Source: a virus
DNA: 38,828 nucleotides
IMG/VR virus record: IMGVR_UViG_3300030099_004576
Span: 1 to 38,828 of that record
Direction: 5' to 3' (one strand)
Shown: in pieces, positions 6,248-15,539 of the stretch
Numbering within the stretch: position 1 is the first letter of the stretch
Layout of the letters: the number at the start of each line of letters is the position of its first letter
Made by a program: the position numbers and the translations under genes
Notes under the pieces: generated by a model
What the model was told of the DNA's origin: nothing
The model's database searches: none
Seen by the model: only the letters and a program-made list of their open reading frames with translations

Positions 6248-7554
6248 TACTGCTGTGGGTTAACATTCCAGTTTACTCACAGTGTGATTTAGAAATACTC
6301 GATGTGGACCTCATCGGGGGTAGCGTAACGATTGCATTCAATAACACCGAGAACTGCGGGGGTACAGGTGGCCCCGATGGGGTTTCTGAAATCCAGTTCG
6401 GTTTTCAAGCTTTAGATAGCGATTGCAACGCAATGAATCAGGGGTGGGACTTTCCCTCTGGATTCTCTATATCTGATGATTCTAGTCACCCTGGTTGGTT
6501 GTACTCGGCTACGACTATGGAGTCCATTAATAACTGGACCAATCTTTATGATGAGCTGATAGATCCCCCATACTATACTGGCGACACTATATCATTCCCC
6601 ATTTACAACCCGTATCAAAACGATTGCGTAGATGGTCCTTTCGCAGCTCAACTGTACTGTAACCTTGAAGGGGGGATAGACTATTGGTTGAGCTTAGACC
6701 TCAGCGTACAAGTCGTGATTTGGCAGATAAGTTATGGTCCGACCATGTATGCTGAAGACGGGGGTTGGGCGGAGGTAGGCATCAACGGGGACGGGACTTC
6801 GACAGGAAGTGGAGTATACGACGACGAGAACTGGCAAGACAATTGGGTCATAGTTGGCCCGTGTGGGTGTCCTATACCTGAGGTTGTGATCGATACCGTT
6901 TATATCGAACTACCACCAGATACCGTCACAGTTGTTGAGTATGATACAATACCAATCCCCATAAACTGGTACTTCTACGATACTACCTATATATACTCCA
7001 CTGACACGCTCTATCTAACTGAGTATCTTACAGATACAATCTACGAGACTGAGTATGTATATGATACAACCTTGGTGGATAACTATATATACGACACAAC
7101 CTATGTATATATACTGGACACCATACTATCCACAGAATACGTTTATGACACCACCTATGTATACCTACTGGACACAGTACACGAGTACATAGTCCAAGAG
7201 CTTTGGTTGGACTGCGATACAGGTCTCCCGTGTGACGACCAGCCAGGGGTTGACGAGTGCGAAGAAATGGTGGTGTTTGTACCTAACGTATTTACCCCAA
7301 ACAACGATGGGGTGAACGATAGTTTCTATGCCCAGCAATCTGACCCTAGCTGTTGGTACGATTGGAGTATGTCAGTTTACAACAGGTGGGGTGGAGTAGT
7401 TTTTCAAACCGACGACCCAGAGTACGCTTGGGATGGAAGCTACAACGGAGGGGGGCACTACGTTCCTGACGGAGTTTACGCTTGGGTTATTAAGGGTAAA
7501 TCGTACTCTGGCAGGACCATAGGTATAGAGGGGACAGTACAGATTTTTAGATGA
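6223..7554 (+). CDS. Secreted repeat protein with T9SS type B (gliding-motility, CHU_C) C-terminal domain
   Basis: 443 residues. Residues 1-20 (MRVCTGLLILLWVNIPVYSQ) form a signal peptide with likely cleavage before Gln20. Residues 21-220 are a Cys-containing beta-rich domain. Residues 223-327 are low-complexity repeats of YDTTYVY and TEYVYDTTYVY units, probably an extended beta stalk. From about 349 to the end lies VFVPNVFTPNNDGVNDSF, then YNRWGGVVF, WDGSYNGG, VPDGVYAWVIKGK and a final strand: the gliding motility-associated C-terminal domain, the type B sorting signal of the type IX secretion system. The product should cross the inner membrane by Sec and be exported or anchored at the host surface. 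Its ATGA overlap with the terminase gene ties it to the late operon. A virion role is possible, but the signal peptide argues for host-surface display. Confidence 0.85.
   Translation: MRVCTGLLILLWVNIPVYSQCDLEILDVDLIGGSVTIAFNNTENCGGTGGPDGVSEIQFGFQALDSDCNAMNQGWDFPSGFSISDDSSHPGWLYSATTMESINNWTNLYDELIDPPYYTGDTISFPIYNPYQNDCVDGPFAAQLYCNLEGGIDYWLSLDLSVQVVIWQISYGPTMYAEDGGWAEVGINGDGTSTGSGVYDDENWQDNWVIVGPCGCPIPEVVIDTVYIELPPDTVTVVEYDTIPIPINWYFYDTTYIYSTDTLYLTEYLTDTIYETEYVYDTTLVDNYIYDTTYVYILDTILSTEYVYDTTYVYLLDTVHEYIVQELWLDCDTGLPCDDQPGVDECEEMVVFVPNVFTPNNDGVNDSFYAQQSDPSCWYDWSMSVYNRWGGVVFQTDDPEYAWDGSYNGGGHYVPDGVYAWVIKGKSYSGRTIGIEGTVQIFR
6889..7206 (+). repeat. Degenerate tandem repeat encoding Y-x-DT-x-Y units
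   Basis: Imperfect repeats of about 33-60 bases (tatgatacaacc- and tacgacacaacctat-like) encode alternating YDTTYVY, LDT and TEYVYDTT motifs in the secreted protein. The two most alike units lie at about 7075-7130 and 7135-7180. Confidence 0.7.
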
Positions 7555-9674
7555 GCGTTTTAGTTGATGTCAAAGGCTATGAAGAGAAAGCAGTGGCGAT
7601 ATGTCCCAACGGTACGCATGGTGACCACATCGAAATCGGTGGCATTCTCATTGTCCTTCCAAAGCCCCCTAAAGTCAAAGACATCCTCTACCAGAATTTA
7701 CCCATTAAGGATCAACACTGGAGGCGAGCTGATTTACCCAAAGAGATATCGCGTATTCGTTCTATGGATGAGTGGGCGGAGATGCCTCGGGAGTTTCGAG
7801 AAAAGTTTCGTCCATATATCGAAGAAGAATTTAGGCGTCGGCGTGAGGGCGTTTGGTTTTATAACCGAGGTGACGCTACATACATCACGGGGCGTCACTA
7901 CATGATGTTGCAGTGGTCGGTGCTAGATATCGGCCACCCCTACTACCTTGAGTTCCAAAGAGATATATTCTTACATTTGGCTGCGTGTGAGGCGGACCCT
8001 CGTTGTATTGGACAGTTATATACCAAGTGCCGTAGATCAGGATATACAAACATATGTTCCTCAGTCATAGTTGACGAAGCCAGCCAAGTGAAAGACAAGT
8101 TGCTTGGCATACAGAGCAAGACAGGTAAGGATGCCCAGGAAAACATCTTCATGAAGAAGGTGGTCACTATGTTCCGTAAGTACCCTTTCTTCTTCAAGCC
8201 GATTCAAGACGGTACCACCAACCCCCGTATGGAGCTAGCCTTTCGTGAGCCCTCTAAGAAGATTACTAAGAACAACAAGACCGCCACTGTAGGAGACGCT
8301 TTGAACACTGTTATCAACTGGAAGAACACGACTAACAACGCATACGACGGAGAGAAGCTACACTTACTGTATTTAGACGAAGCAGGTAAATGGGAAAAAC
8401 CCACCGATATAAGAGAGGCTTGGAGGATTCAGAGGACCTGTTTGATCGTAGGAAGAAAAATCGTGGGGAAGGCCATGGTCGGAAGCACCGTAAATCCCAT
8501 GGCAAAAGGGGGGAGCGAGTACAAAGATTTGTGGGGGGACTCGGACCCGCAGGAGAGGAACAAGAATGGGAGGACTAGGTCGGGTCTGTACAGGCTGTTT
8601 ATCCCTGCTTACGAATCGCTAGAAGGTTTCTTTGATGTCTATGGGAGGGCTATAGTAGAAGATCCAGAGCAACACGTAGAAGGCATAGATGGGGAGTACG
8701 TTCATATGGGGGCCAAGACGTTCTTGAAGAACGAAAGGGAGAGCCTAAAGCACGACGCATCAGAGCTCAATGAAACCATACGCCAGTTCCCGTTTACCAC
8801 TGACGAAGCCTTCCGAGATAGTATCGATGGGAGTTTATTTAATATCGGTCAGATATACGAGCAAGTAGAGCACAACGACAACCTCTTCCCCAACCCTGTG
8901 GTTACGGGGCAGTTTACTTGGAAAGGTGGGGTAGAGGATACCGAGGTGGTTTTCACTCCAAATCCAAAAGGAAGGTTCAAGGTAGCCTGGATGCCTCCAG
9001 TAGAACTTCGAAACAAAAAAGCTTATGACCGAACCAAGAGAATCGCTCCTCACCCTCACTTTGGTTGTGGGGGGGTGGACAGCTACGACCTCGATGCTAC
9101 TGTTGATGGTAGGGGATCCAAGGGCGCACTACATCTATACAACAAGTTCAATATGGAAGTACCTGCTAACATGTTTGTTCTTGAGTACGCTTCCCGTCCA
9201 CCGTTGGCCTCCATTTTTTACGAAGATGTCCTTATGGCAGCGGTATTCTACGGGTACCCCATTTTGATAGAGAACAACAAGTATGGGATAGCTAGGTACT
9301 TCGAGCAGCGCGGATACGATGGGTACTTGATGGACAGGCCAAAACACCTCTTCGCGGCAAACACGAATGTGAAGGTGAAGACCAAAGGGATACCATCGAA
9401 CTCGGTAGACGTGATTCAGTCTCACGCACAAGCTATCGAAGCGTACATCCATGATCACGTAGGTGTGAACAGGGATACTGGCGAAGTGGGGAGCATGTAC
9501 TTCAACCGCACCCTAGAGGATTGGATAGGCTACGACATTAGCAACCGAACCAAGTTTGACTTGACAATAAGCTCTGGTTTGGCCCTGCTAGCTGCACAGA
9601 AAGTGAAGCAAAAAAAGAAAGAGTCGAACTTCAACGAGAAGCGCTTCTTCAGGCGGTATAAGGTGAGGGGTTGA
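7551..9674 (+). CDS. terL: Terminase large subunit (packaging ATPase and nuclease)
   Basis: 707 residues. It moves DNA into the prohead by ATP hydrolysis and cuts the concatemer. Visible motifs: a substrate-side segment VWFYNRGDATYITGRHYMML at 101-120; a degenerate Walker A region at 155-167 (YTKCRRSGYTN); Walker B LLYLDEA at 272-278 with D276 and E277; a coupling motif GSTVNPM at 311-317; FPFTTDEAFR at 413-422, common to this class; and the nuclease start GGVDSYDLDAT at 507-517 with D510 as the likely metal ligand. The missing clean GxGKS P-loop is seen in other phage large terminases. Size and FIPAYESLEGFFDVYG recall terminases of crAss-like and other Bacteroidota podoviruses. It overlaps the upstream secreted-protein gene by four bases. 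Confidence 0.93.
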   Translation: MSVLVDVKGYEEKAVAICPNGTHGDHIEIGGILIVLPKPPKVKDILYQNLPIKDQHWRRADLPKEISRIRSMDEWAEMPREFREKFRPYIEEEFRRRREGVWFYNRGDATYITGRHYMMLQWSVLDIGHPYYLEFQRDIFLHLAACEADPRCIGQLYTKCRRSGYTNICSSVIVDEASQVKDKLLGIQSKTGKDAQENIFMKKVVTMFRKYPFFFKPIQDGTTNPRMELAFREPSKKITKNNKTATVGDALNTVINWKNTTNNAYDGEKLHLLYLDEAGKWEKPTDIREAWRIQRTCLIVGRKIVGKAMVGSTVNPMAKGGSEYKDLWGDSDPQERNKNGRTRSGLYRLFIPAYESLEGFFDVYGRAIVEDPEQHVEGIDGEYVHMGAKTFLKNERESLKHDASELNETIRQFPFTTDEAFRDSIDGSLFNIGQIYEQVEHNDNLFPNPVVTGQFTWKGGVEDTEVVFTPNPKGRFKVAWMPPVELRNKKAYDRTKRIAPHPHFGCGGVDSYDLDATVDGRGSKGALHLYNKFNMEVPANMFVLEYASRPPLASIFYEDVLMAAVFYGYPILIENNKYGIARYFEQRGYDGYLMDRPKHLFAANTNVKVKTKGIPSNSVDVIQSHAQAIEAYIHDHVGVNRDTGEVGSMYFNRTLEDWIGYDISNRTKFDLTISSGLALLAAQKVKQKKKESNFNEKRFFRRYKVRG

Positions 9675-9679
9675 TTTAT

Positions 9680-9687
9680 TATATTTG
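9680..9687 (+). promoter_or_regulatory. Bacteroidota-type -7 box TATATTTG before the portal gene
   Basis: TATATTTG followed by tggg, 24 bases upstream of the portal ATG at 9712. Unlike most of its copies here it leaves a short leader. It separates the portal-fibre operon from the terminase gene. Confidence 0.65.
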
Positions 9688-9711
9688 TGGGTAATAATTA
9701 CTTGACCCCAC

Positions 9712-12144
9712 ATGTATAACAATAAGAGTGACCAGTCAGGTGGTTTCCCCAATCCCTTGGCCCCATACGAGGAGAAAATCTCCAAGGAGTATGGGTTGAA
9801 ATATGCCAAGGCCATAGAAGGACAGTGGGGGAGCACGGACAGCACATCTTCAACTTACGGGGGTAGGAAGAATATTTTTGCTCGCAATAGGGACTACGCT
9901 AACGGGACACAAGACACGAGCATATACAAGCAGCTCCTAAACGCTCTAGACCCAAACAATGGGGACGGGAGTCTGATGAACTTAGACTTCACGTCTGTCC
10001 CTATCCTGCCTAAATTCGTTCGTGTCGTAGTCAATAAGATTCTGTCTAGAAACCCATACCCTAACCTAGAGGCTGTGGATCCGCTCTCTTCTTCGGAGAA
10101 GAACCGAGAGAAAAACAGGATCAAGAATCAAATCAAGCTCCGCCCCCAGTTGCAGAAGCTGAAAGAGCTGACGGGAGAGGTGCTAGTAGGCGAGGACCCC
10201 GACATGCTCCCCGAAACCATTGAGGAGGCAGAAATCTTGATGGATACCAACATCAAGACCGATGCAGAGATTGCCGCCCAAGTAGCCACGGATATGACTT
10301 TGTCTTGGAACAACTTCGAGGACAACACCTTCCGTCGCTGCGTTAATGACCTCGCAGCTTTGGGCATGAGCGTGGTGAAGCGTACCAACGACTCTAACTA
10401 TGGTATTCGGGTAGAGTATGTCGACCCAGTCAACTTCGTGCATAGCTACACTGACGATCCCAACCTAGACGATATTGTATACGCAGGTTGCGTTCGGGAG
10501 ATACCCCTGCAAGAGCTGAAGCGACTAGCGGGGGACCAGTTGACGGAAGAAGACATGAAGAAGATTACGAAGAACGCCAAGCGTGCGTCTTCGAACCGCT
10601 CTATGAAAGCCCCTTACTACCCGTCTAAAATTGACAAGAGTCAGTACGGTGGGTATACGGTGGAGGTCTTGGACTTCGAGTTCAAGTCTGTAGACTGTAT
10701 GCACTTCGAAGAGAAAGAAAACCGATTTGGTAATACGGGGTTCTTCTTTCAGGGGATGAAGTACAAGGAGCGTACAGGTAGTGTATACGAGCGTACCCCA
10801 CATAAGATGGAAGTGGAGACGGTGTACTCAGGCATGTACATCCTCGGTACTGACCACATCTTGAACTACGGTCGTACAGCCAACGTGCCTAAAAACATCC
10901 ACGATATATCTCGTGCCAAACTTTCTTTCTCTGCTGTAGCGGTCAACCTCAACGACCAACTACCTAAGTCTATGGTGGACAGTTGTGTGGGTTTTGCCGA
11001 CATGTTGCAGCTCACCCACTTGAAGCTACAGCAAGCTATCGCTAAGGCCAAGCCAGATGGGTTGGTAATCGATATCGAAGGGTTGGAGAATGTACAGCTC
11101 GGCAAGGGTGGGGAGTTGCAGCCTCTAGAGCTCCACGACATTTACGAGCAGACGGGGGTATTCTACTACCGCAGTAAGAACCCCGAGGGTGGGTTCCAAA
11201 ACCCCCCAGTACGAGAAATTGGGAACAGCATCCGCAACATCAATGAGTTGATTGCGCTGTACAACCACTACTTGCGTATGATCCGCGATACCACGGGGAT
11301 TAACGAGGCGGTCGATGCTTCTACTCCAAAGAGCGATGCCCTCGTGGGGGTTCGAGAGCAGGCTATTGCAGCTAGCAACAACGCCACCTATGACGTCACT
11401 AACGCGGCTATGATTCTCTACAAGAAGGTGTGTGAGGATGTGGTCAAGTGCCTGCAGATTCTCCCTCCTGATTCGGTCATCTTCAAGGCGTATGAGAATG
11501 CTATCGGAGAAACGAACATGGGGGTGTTGTCTTCTTTCAGCGACTTGCCGATGTACAACTTCGGGGTGCAGGTGCAAAGAGAGATGGAGGACAAGGACAG
11601 GGTGTATCTAGAGCAGAACATTCAGATCGCTTTGTCCCAGAAAGAGCTTGATCTAGAAGATGCTATGGCGGTTCGAGCTATGAAAGATGTGAACCAGGCC
11701 GAACAGTTGCTGATGGTTAGGCGAAAGAAGCGCATGAAGAAGCAGCAAGAAATCGCTATGCAGAATTCTCAGATGCAGTCTCAGCAGGCTCAACAGGCCG
11801 CCCTGGTTGCGTCGCAAGCGAAGCAGCAGGAGATGCAGATGACGGCGCAGCTAGACGCTCAGAAGATTCAACTCGAGACCGAAGCAGAGATTGCCATTGC
11901 AAAGGTGAAGCACGAGATGCAGAAAGAAATTGAGCAATTGAGACTTTTGAATCGCAATGCAGACAAGACTGCCGATCAGATAAATCGATTACAGGTAGAA
12001 AAACAGAAAGACGACAGAAAGGACGAGCGGGTAAAGAAGCAAGCTGTGGAGCAAAGCAAGCTAATCTCCCAGCGTAAAGGCGAGCGAGGGGCTCTAGAGG
12101 AGCAAGGAGCTACTGGTTTTGATATTTCACAACTGCTACAATAA
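9712..12144 (+). CDS. Portal protein
   Basis: 810 residues. It forms the dodecameric vertex through which DNA enters and leaves. The N-terminal part contains ARNRDYANGTQDTSIYKQLL at about residues 58-77 and the strand LDFTSVPILPKFVRVVVNKI, the arrangement I know from portals of crAss-like phages. The middle carries a DGLVIDIEGLENV segment and a long region with NELIALYNHYLRMIRDTTGI. The last 150 residues are a Gln, Lys and Met rich coiled coil (QSQQAQQAALVASQAKQQEM), a probable internal barrel or scaffold contact. Position directly after the terminase supports the call. Confidence 0.88.
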   Translation: MYNNKSDQSGGFPNPLAPYEEKISKEYGLKYAKAIEGQWGSTDSTSSTYGGRKNIFARNRDYANGTQDTSIYKQLLNALDPNNGDGSLMNLDFTSVPILPKFVRVVVNKILSRNPYPNLEAVDPLSSSEKNREKNRIKNQIKLRPQLQKLKELTGEVLVGEDPDMLPETIEEAEILMDTNIKTDAEIAAQVATDMTLSWNNFEDNTFRRCVNDLAALGMSVVKRTNDSNYGIRVEYVDPVNFVHSYTDDPNLDDIVYAGCVREIPLQELKRLAGDQLTEEDMKKITKNAKRASSNRSMKAPYYPSKIDKSQYGGYTVEVLDFEFKSVDCMHFEEKENRFGNTGFFFQGMKYKERTGSVYERTPHKMEVETVYSGMYILGTDHILNYGRTANVPKNIHDISRAKLSFSAVAVNLNDQLPKSMVDSCVGFADMLQLTHLKLQQAIAKAKPDGLVIDIEGLENVQLGKGGELQPLELHDIYEQTGVFYYRSKNPEGGFQNPPVREIGNSIRNINELIALYNHYLRMIRDTTGINEAVDASTPKSDALVGVREQAIAASNNATYDVTNAAMILYKKVCEDVVKCLQILPPDSVIFKAYENAIGETNMGVLSSFSDLPMYNFGVQVQREMEDKDRVYLEQNIQIALSQKELDLEDAMAVRAMKDVNQAEQLLMVRRKKRMKKQQEIAMQNSQMQSQQAQQAALVASQAKQQEMQMTAQLDAQKIQLETEAEIAIAKVKHEMQKEIEQLRLLNRNADKTADQINRLQVEKQKDDRKDERVKKQAVEQSKLISQRKGERGALEEQGATGFDISQLLQ

Positions 12145-12557
12145 TGGCTAGTAAAGTAAATCTCGATGTTTCAGAGAAGCTGGACATCACGTGTAGAAAG
12201 GGTGACACGTTCAATCTTAATCTGTTGCTTAAAGACTCTACAGGCACCGCTTTGACCCTGACCACTTCTGGGTATGAATTCTTAATGCAAGTCAGAGGTA
12301 GACAGAAGGTGAGGGGAGAGCGCAAACTGGTTGTTGGAAGCGTAAATCGTGGCAGGGCTGCAGATGAAGGAATCAATTTTTCATTTGCTACTGACGATTC
12401 AGGCAATTTGACAATATCGGCTAGTGACTCCATTATGCGGCAAGTGTCTCCAGGCCGATACGTTTATGATTTGCAGCAGATTCTTGATGGGGTTTCTACG
12501 ACTATTTTGAAGGGGAACTTCACTGTGAACGATGACATCTCTGAAGCTCTCGCCTAA
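12144..12557 (+). CDS. Beta-sandwich structural protein, possible fibre adaptor
   Basis: 137 residues, beta-rich: DITCRKGDTFNLNLLLKD at about 13-30, FLMQVRGR, then GRYVYDLQQILDGV and ILKGNFTVNDDIS at the end. A domain starting with R-K-G-D-T-F-x-L and ending G-x-F-x-V-x-D-D is common in small adaptor proteins that precede tail or head fibres. It lies between portal and fibre, coupled to both (TAATG on each side), so a fibre adaptor or head-fibre base is a reasonable guess. No catalytic motif is present. Confidence 0.65.
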   Translation: MASKVNLDVSEKLDITCRKGDTFNLNLLLKDSTGTALTLTTSGYEFLMQVRGRQKVRGERKLVVGSVNRGRAADEGINFSFATDDSGNLTISASDSIMRQVSPGRYVYDLQQILDGVSTTILKGNFTVNDDISEALA

Positions 12558-14203
12558 TGTCAACTACGATTACAGTAACTGATGGGACTACGGTAACGGT
12601 AACTCAGCCCGCCTCGAGTAGCATCTCTGTCTCTAGTCCAGGCGCAAAGGGCGATAAGGGAGATAAGGGTGACACGGGCGATACTGGTGCGACTGGAGCT
12701 ACAGGTGCGACTGGTGCTACAGGTGCTACTGGCGCTACAGGTGCTACAGGGCCGCAAGGTCCTGCGGGTTCTGACGGTGCCGACGGTGGAACAAACATCG
12801 TTGTAGATACTTCCCCGCAGCTTGGTGGGGACCTCGATGTCAATGGTAATGACATCGTAAGCACTTCGGACGGGGATATTGATATCAAGCCCAATGGAAA
12901 CGGGAAGGTCAATATAGATAGCTCTAGTTCATCGAGTGGTGTAAAAATATCAGACGGTCACGTCGAACTAAGGAGCGGAACTGGTAGCCCCGCGAAGATT
13001 GATTTCTACTGCGAAAGTGCGGCGGCACACAAAGTTACCGTCCAAGCTCCAGCTCACGCTGATTTTGCGGGAGATGTTCAGTTCACCCTGCCCACATCGA
13101 ATGGAAGTAACGGTCAGGTATTGAAGACCGATGGGTCTGGAAACCTGTCGTATGTAAATCAAACGTCTGACACGCAACTCACTACGGATCAAGTCCAAGA
13201 CATAGCTGGTGCTATGTTCAGTAGCAACACCGAGAGCGGTATCACTGCAACCTATCAAGACGCCGATGGTACTATCGACTTAGAAGTGGGTAGCCTGACG
13301 GTAGCGCAGGGTGGAACAGGAGCTACGTCTTTTGCTGACAAGGCCGTGTTGATTACGCAGGACAGCGGTACCGATACAGTATCTGCTGCGGCCATGTCTA
13401 CCAACGGTCAGCTTTTAATCGGGGGAACTAGCGGACCTGCTGTAGCAACCCTGACGGCTGGTAGCAACGTCACGATTACCAATGCTGACGGAGCAATTAC
13501 GATTGCCGCCGCTGGAGGTGGTGGCGGCGGTGGCGGTGGTGATATCGAGGGTGTGACTGCGGGGGATGGGCTCTCTGGTGGTGGCGACACAGGTAGCGTC
13601 ACACTTAATGTAGCGGCGGCTCAGACCACAATTACCTCTATCATCAACACGGGGATTACAAAGATTGGGACGGCTACTGATCAGGAGTACGTTGACTTCA
13701 GCACTGCAAACGAGGTCAACATCAAGGTCAATGATACAGAGCGACTCAGCGTAACAAATACAGGCGTTGACGTTACTGGTGAGCTCACATCAACAAAGAA
13801 TGTCTTTGCTAAAACCTCAAACACGGACTTCAGTGTTCAGGGGGACATTGTGAAGATTGGGACTGGTAGCACAACTCAAGGCGAATTGTGCTACTACAAG
13901 TCTGATGGAGCTTGGGCTGCCGCTGACGCTGATGCAGCTTCTACCTCTGGTGGGTGTCTTCTCGCTATCGCGTTGGGCACTGATCCAGACGTAGACGGAA
14001 TGCTGCTTCGTGGTATGTTTACTTTGGACCACGACCCAGGTACTATCGCTGATGAGTTGTATGTCTCTACTACGGCAGGGGATATTACTGGTACCGCACC
14101 CTCTGGTAGCGGAGATGTAGTCCGTGTAGTCGGGTATTGCCTCGACAGCACGAATGGTCAGATTTGGTTCAATCCATCGAATGACTTCATCGTCCTCTCA
14201 TAA
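12557..14203 (+). CDS. Collagen-like phage fibre protein
   Basis: 548 residues. After a short beta N-terminus, residues 29-78 are Gly-X-Y collagen repeats (GDKGDKGDTGDTGATGATG and on), which form a triple helix and make the fibre a trimer. Then follows TSPQLGGDLDVNGNDIVSTS, a shaft motif widespread in marine phage fibres, the trimer motif TVAQGGTGATSFADKAVL, a nine-glycine hinge near 319, and GLSGGGDTGSVTLNV. The C-terminal region (from about 380) has STKNVFAKTSNTDF and a compact beta head (GDIVKIGTG to NPSNDFIVLS). It is probably a head or tail fibre, with the receptor-contact part shared with the RCC1-type protein downstream. Coupled through TAATG to both neighbours. Confidence 0.82.
   Translation: MSTTITVTDGTTVTVTQPASSSISVSSPGAKGDKGDKGDTGDTGATGATGATGATGATGATGATGPQGPAGSDGADGGTNIVVDTSPQLGGDLDVNGNDIVSTSDGDIDIKPNGNGKVNIDSSSSSSGVKISDGHVELRSGTGSPAKIDFYCESAAAHKVTVQAPAHADFAGDVQFTLPTSNGSNGQVLKTDGSGNLSYVNQTSDTQLTTDQVQDIAGAMFSSNTESGITATYQDADGTIDLEVGSLTVAQGGTGATSFADKAVLITQDSGTDTVSAAAMSTNGQLLIGGTSGPAVATLTAGSNVTITNADGAITIAAAGGGGGGGGGDIEGVTAGDGLSGGGDTGSVTLNVAAAQTTITSIINTGITKIGTATDQEYVDFSTANEVNIKVNDTERLSVTNTGVDVTGELTSTKNVFAKTSNTDFSVQGDIVKIGTGSTTQGELCYYKSDGAWAAADADAASTSGGCLLAIALGTDPDVDGMLLRGMFTLDHDPGTIADELYVSTTAGDITGTAPSGSGDVVRVVGYCLDSTNGQIWFNPSNDFIVLS
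12641..12790 (+). repeat. Collagen-like Gly-X-Y coding repeat
   Basis: Fifty codons from about 12641 keep Gly at nearly every third residue, mostly as GAT and GDT triplets (nine-base units ggtgctaca or ggcgataag-like). The GAT run (12692-12750) is close to a perfect nine-base tandem and is prone to slippage in length. Confidence 0.85.
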
Positions 14204-15537
14204 TGCCAGACATAGCATCATTTAACGCAATTGACGTGGGTAACATAGCATCAATTAACGGTCAAGATGTCGCCTCTGGGGGACTTACGACTCCCAGTGA
14301 GGGAACAACTGGAATGCTTTACTTTGAAAAAGCACAGGCTGCGCGGTCATCAACAGTACCAGATACAGATGATTGGTTTACAGTTGATGTCCCATTTTTA
14401 TACAAACACGCTCTTCACAGTACAACAGATATTGTAAAGCTTAGGCTTGGTCAGTATCACTATTTTGGTTTGGATTCATCTGGCGTCCTTTATTCTGCTG
14501 GATATGCAAACACGAATTACATGGGTAGGTCCGTTGGCTCTGCTGGTTCTGGAACGGCGGCAAGGGACTTTGTTCAGACTCTTACTGGTGTAGCTAAGTT
14601 CGACATTCACAACAATGGTGCGTGGGCAATAAAAACAGATGGCACTTTGTGGTGGTGTGGTAGTATCTCTAGTTATGCTGATAGCGGAGATACGGGTCAA
14701 AGCACAACAACAGCCACTAACCAATGGCTACAGTTTGGGTCAGATACAGATTGGATAGACATTACTAGTTGGGGTCAATACCCGCAAAAGTCAATGGCTA
14801 TCAAAGGTGGGTCAGGGGCTCAATACCTATATGTCTGTGGTAGTAATGCTCAGGGTGGGCTCCCTGTAGGAACTACATCTGGCAGTACCAAGCCATGGAC
14901 GCGAGCAAAGTCAGGGTCTTCAACCGACCTCAATGAAACCTTTAATGCTGGTGGCTTAGATCTAGGGTATCAAAATGGGATGGCTGTTGCAGCGAACGGA
15001 AAGCTGTACGCTTGGGGGGAAGGAAACACTGGTGTGTTAGGAACTGGTAGCACTACTGACGTGTACTACGCCACACAAGTAGGGTCGGACACGGACTGGT
15101 CCAAACCGTTTGTTTACGCTGCCAGGAATGCGGGGTTGTGTATTAAGACAGATGGGACTCTGTATATGTCAACAAACAGTAGTAGCTCTTTGGGTATTCA
15201 ACCTGCTTCAGCTAATAGAACATATCAGCAAGTGGGCACAGATAGCGATTTTGAAGATCTCAAATACATAAGAAGGTCAACATCTGGAGGTTCTGACTTG
15301 ATATTCGTAAAGAAAAATGGTGCTTGGTATGCGAACTGGGATACTACGATAAGTTACCCTCACTCCTTCGGTGGCACTAGCGGTCTAATCGCGCCGTCAA
15401 CGAACACCTTTACAGCGTTGAACGACTTCTTGCAGGGTAGTGACGTTACTGCAACAATAACTGAAATTGAGTTTCAGAACATTGAAGCAAATAGCACGAA
15501 AGGACTCAACCTGTGGATTTGCACTTCAACCTCCTAA
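14203..15537 (+). CDS. RCC1-like beta-propeller protein, likely fibre tip or receptor-binding protein
   Basis: 444 residues with repeated blades of the RCC1 type: GVLYSAGYANTNYMG, GTLWWCGSISSY, QYLYVCGSNAQGGL, GKLYAWGEGNTGVLG, GTLYMSTNSSSSLG and GAWYANWD, spaced about 45-60 residues and separated by DTDW segments. Six or seven blades would close a propeller. Downstream of the collagen-like fibre and coupled to it, it is best read as a tip or adhesin that binds the host surface. The first 30 residues (IASFNAIDVGNIASINGQDV) are a short beta attachment segment seen in marine phage fibres. An enzymatic role is not indicated. The last 80 residues (ITEIEFQNIE) form a different beta tail. Confidence 0.78.
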   Translation: MPDIASFNAIDVGNIASINGQDVASGGLTTPSEGTTGMLYFEKAQAARSSTVPDTDDWFTVDVPFLYKHALHSTTDIVKLRLGQYHYFGLDSSGVLYSAGYANTNYMGRSVGSAGSGTAARDFVQTLTGVAKFDIHNNGAWAIKTDGTLWWCGSISSYADSGDTGQSTTTATNQWLQFGSDTDWIDITSWGQYPQKSMAIKGGSGAQYLYVCGSNAQGGLPVGTTSGSTKPWTRAKSGSSTDLNETFNAGGLDLGYQNGMAVAANGKLYAWGEGNTGVLGTGSTTDVYYATQVGSDTDWSKPFVYAARNAGLCIKTDGTLYMSTNSSSSLGIQPASANRTYQQVGTDSDFEDLKYIRRSTSGGSDLIFVKKNGAWYANWDTTISYPHSFGGTSGLIAPSTNTFTALNDFLQGSDVTATITEIEFQNIEANSTKGLNLWICTSTS

Positions 15538-15539
15538 TT

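Noticed and set aside
12604-12912. Antisense frame with repeated PVAPVAPVAP
   Set aside because: It is the reverse reading of the collagen Gly-X-Y repeat.
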